DNA from: an uncultured Rhodoplanes sp.
Lineage (GTDB): Bacteria; Pseudomonadota; Alphaproteobacteria; Rhizobiales; Xanthobacteraceae
Length of the DNA stretch: 21,724 nt
Direction of reading: 5' to 3'
NCBI GenBank assembly: GCA_936924235.1
Contig: CAKZHN010000286.1
Span: 1 to 21,724, forward strand
Shown: piece by piece, positions 21,713 to 21,724 of the stretch
How the letters are laid out: the number at the start of each line of letters is the position of its first letter
Position numbering within the stretch: the first letter of the stretch is position 1
Translations under genes and position numbers: made by a program
The notes under the pieces: generated by a model
What the model was told of the DNA's origin: nothing
The model's database searches: none
What the model saw: the letters and a program-made list of their open reading frames with translations, nothing else

Positions 21713-21724
21713 GGCGCGCGGGCC

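Overview
The window is GC-rich DNA with the gene content of an alphaproteobacterium of the order Rhizobiales. Bradyrhizobium, Rhodopseudomonas and Afipia relatives fit best. The pointers are a bacterial aa3 oxidase subunit IV gene next to split-type pntAA, a GapR (DUF2312) gene, a DUF882 gene beside an L,D-transpeptidase, and two intergenic palindromic repeats of the kind scattered through Bradyrhizobium genomes. This placement rests on recognising families, not on a database search. I see no rRNA, tRNA, CRISPR array, insertion sequence or phage gene. It reads as core chromosome with a few lineage-specific small genes.

Layout. 1-3377 (all minus): an ABC1/UbiB-type kinase, a small secreted Cys-containing protein, cytochrome aa3 oxidase subunit IV and pntAA, with a ribosome binding site for the next gene (probably pntAB) at the window edge. 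3514-6042 (plus): a secreted esterase of the alpha/beta hydrolase fold ending in a strong terminator, then two unknown secreted proteins. 6070-8801 (minus): an M3 oligopeptidase, and an XRE regulator overlapping an unknown partner gene by ATGA. 8969-10676 (plus): a small membrane protein, a TerC-family membrane protein and NikR with an unusual His-rich tail.

10693-16579 (plus) is the most coherent block: an orphan response regulator of the sigma-54 activator type, a large periplasmic YcbB/LdtD-type L,D-transpeptidase, and a DUF882/MepK-type peptidoglycan peptidase with a long C-terminal extension. In E. coli the ycbB (ldtD) and ycbK (mepK) genes are also neighbours; their products make and cut the same 3-3 peptidoglycan cross-links. 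Each of the three genes here is preceded by a perfect or near match to the CtrA box (TTAA-N7-TTAA), which suggests cell-cycle control of wall remodelling.

16675-18943 (plus): a secreted dienelactone-hydrolase-like protein, and a UbiD-family decarboxylase whose ribosome binding site lies inside a perfect hairpin. 18953-19971: an HNH-nuclease-like gene bracketed by two different palindromic repeats. 19990-21425 (minus): gapR and a NitT/TauT-type ABC substrate-binding protein without its transporter. 21573-21712 holds a dense series of perfect hairpins with no gene in it, running to the window edge.
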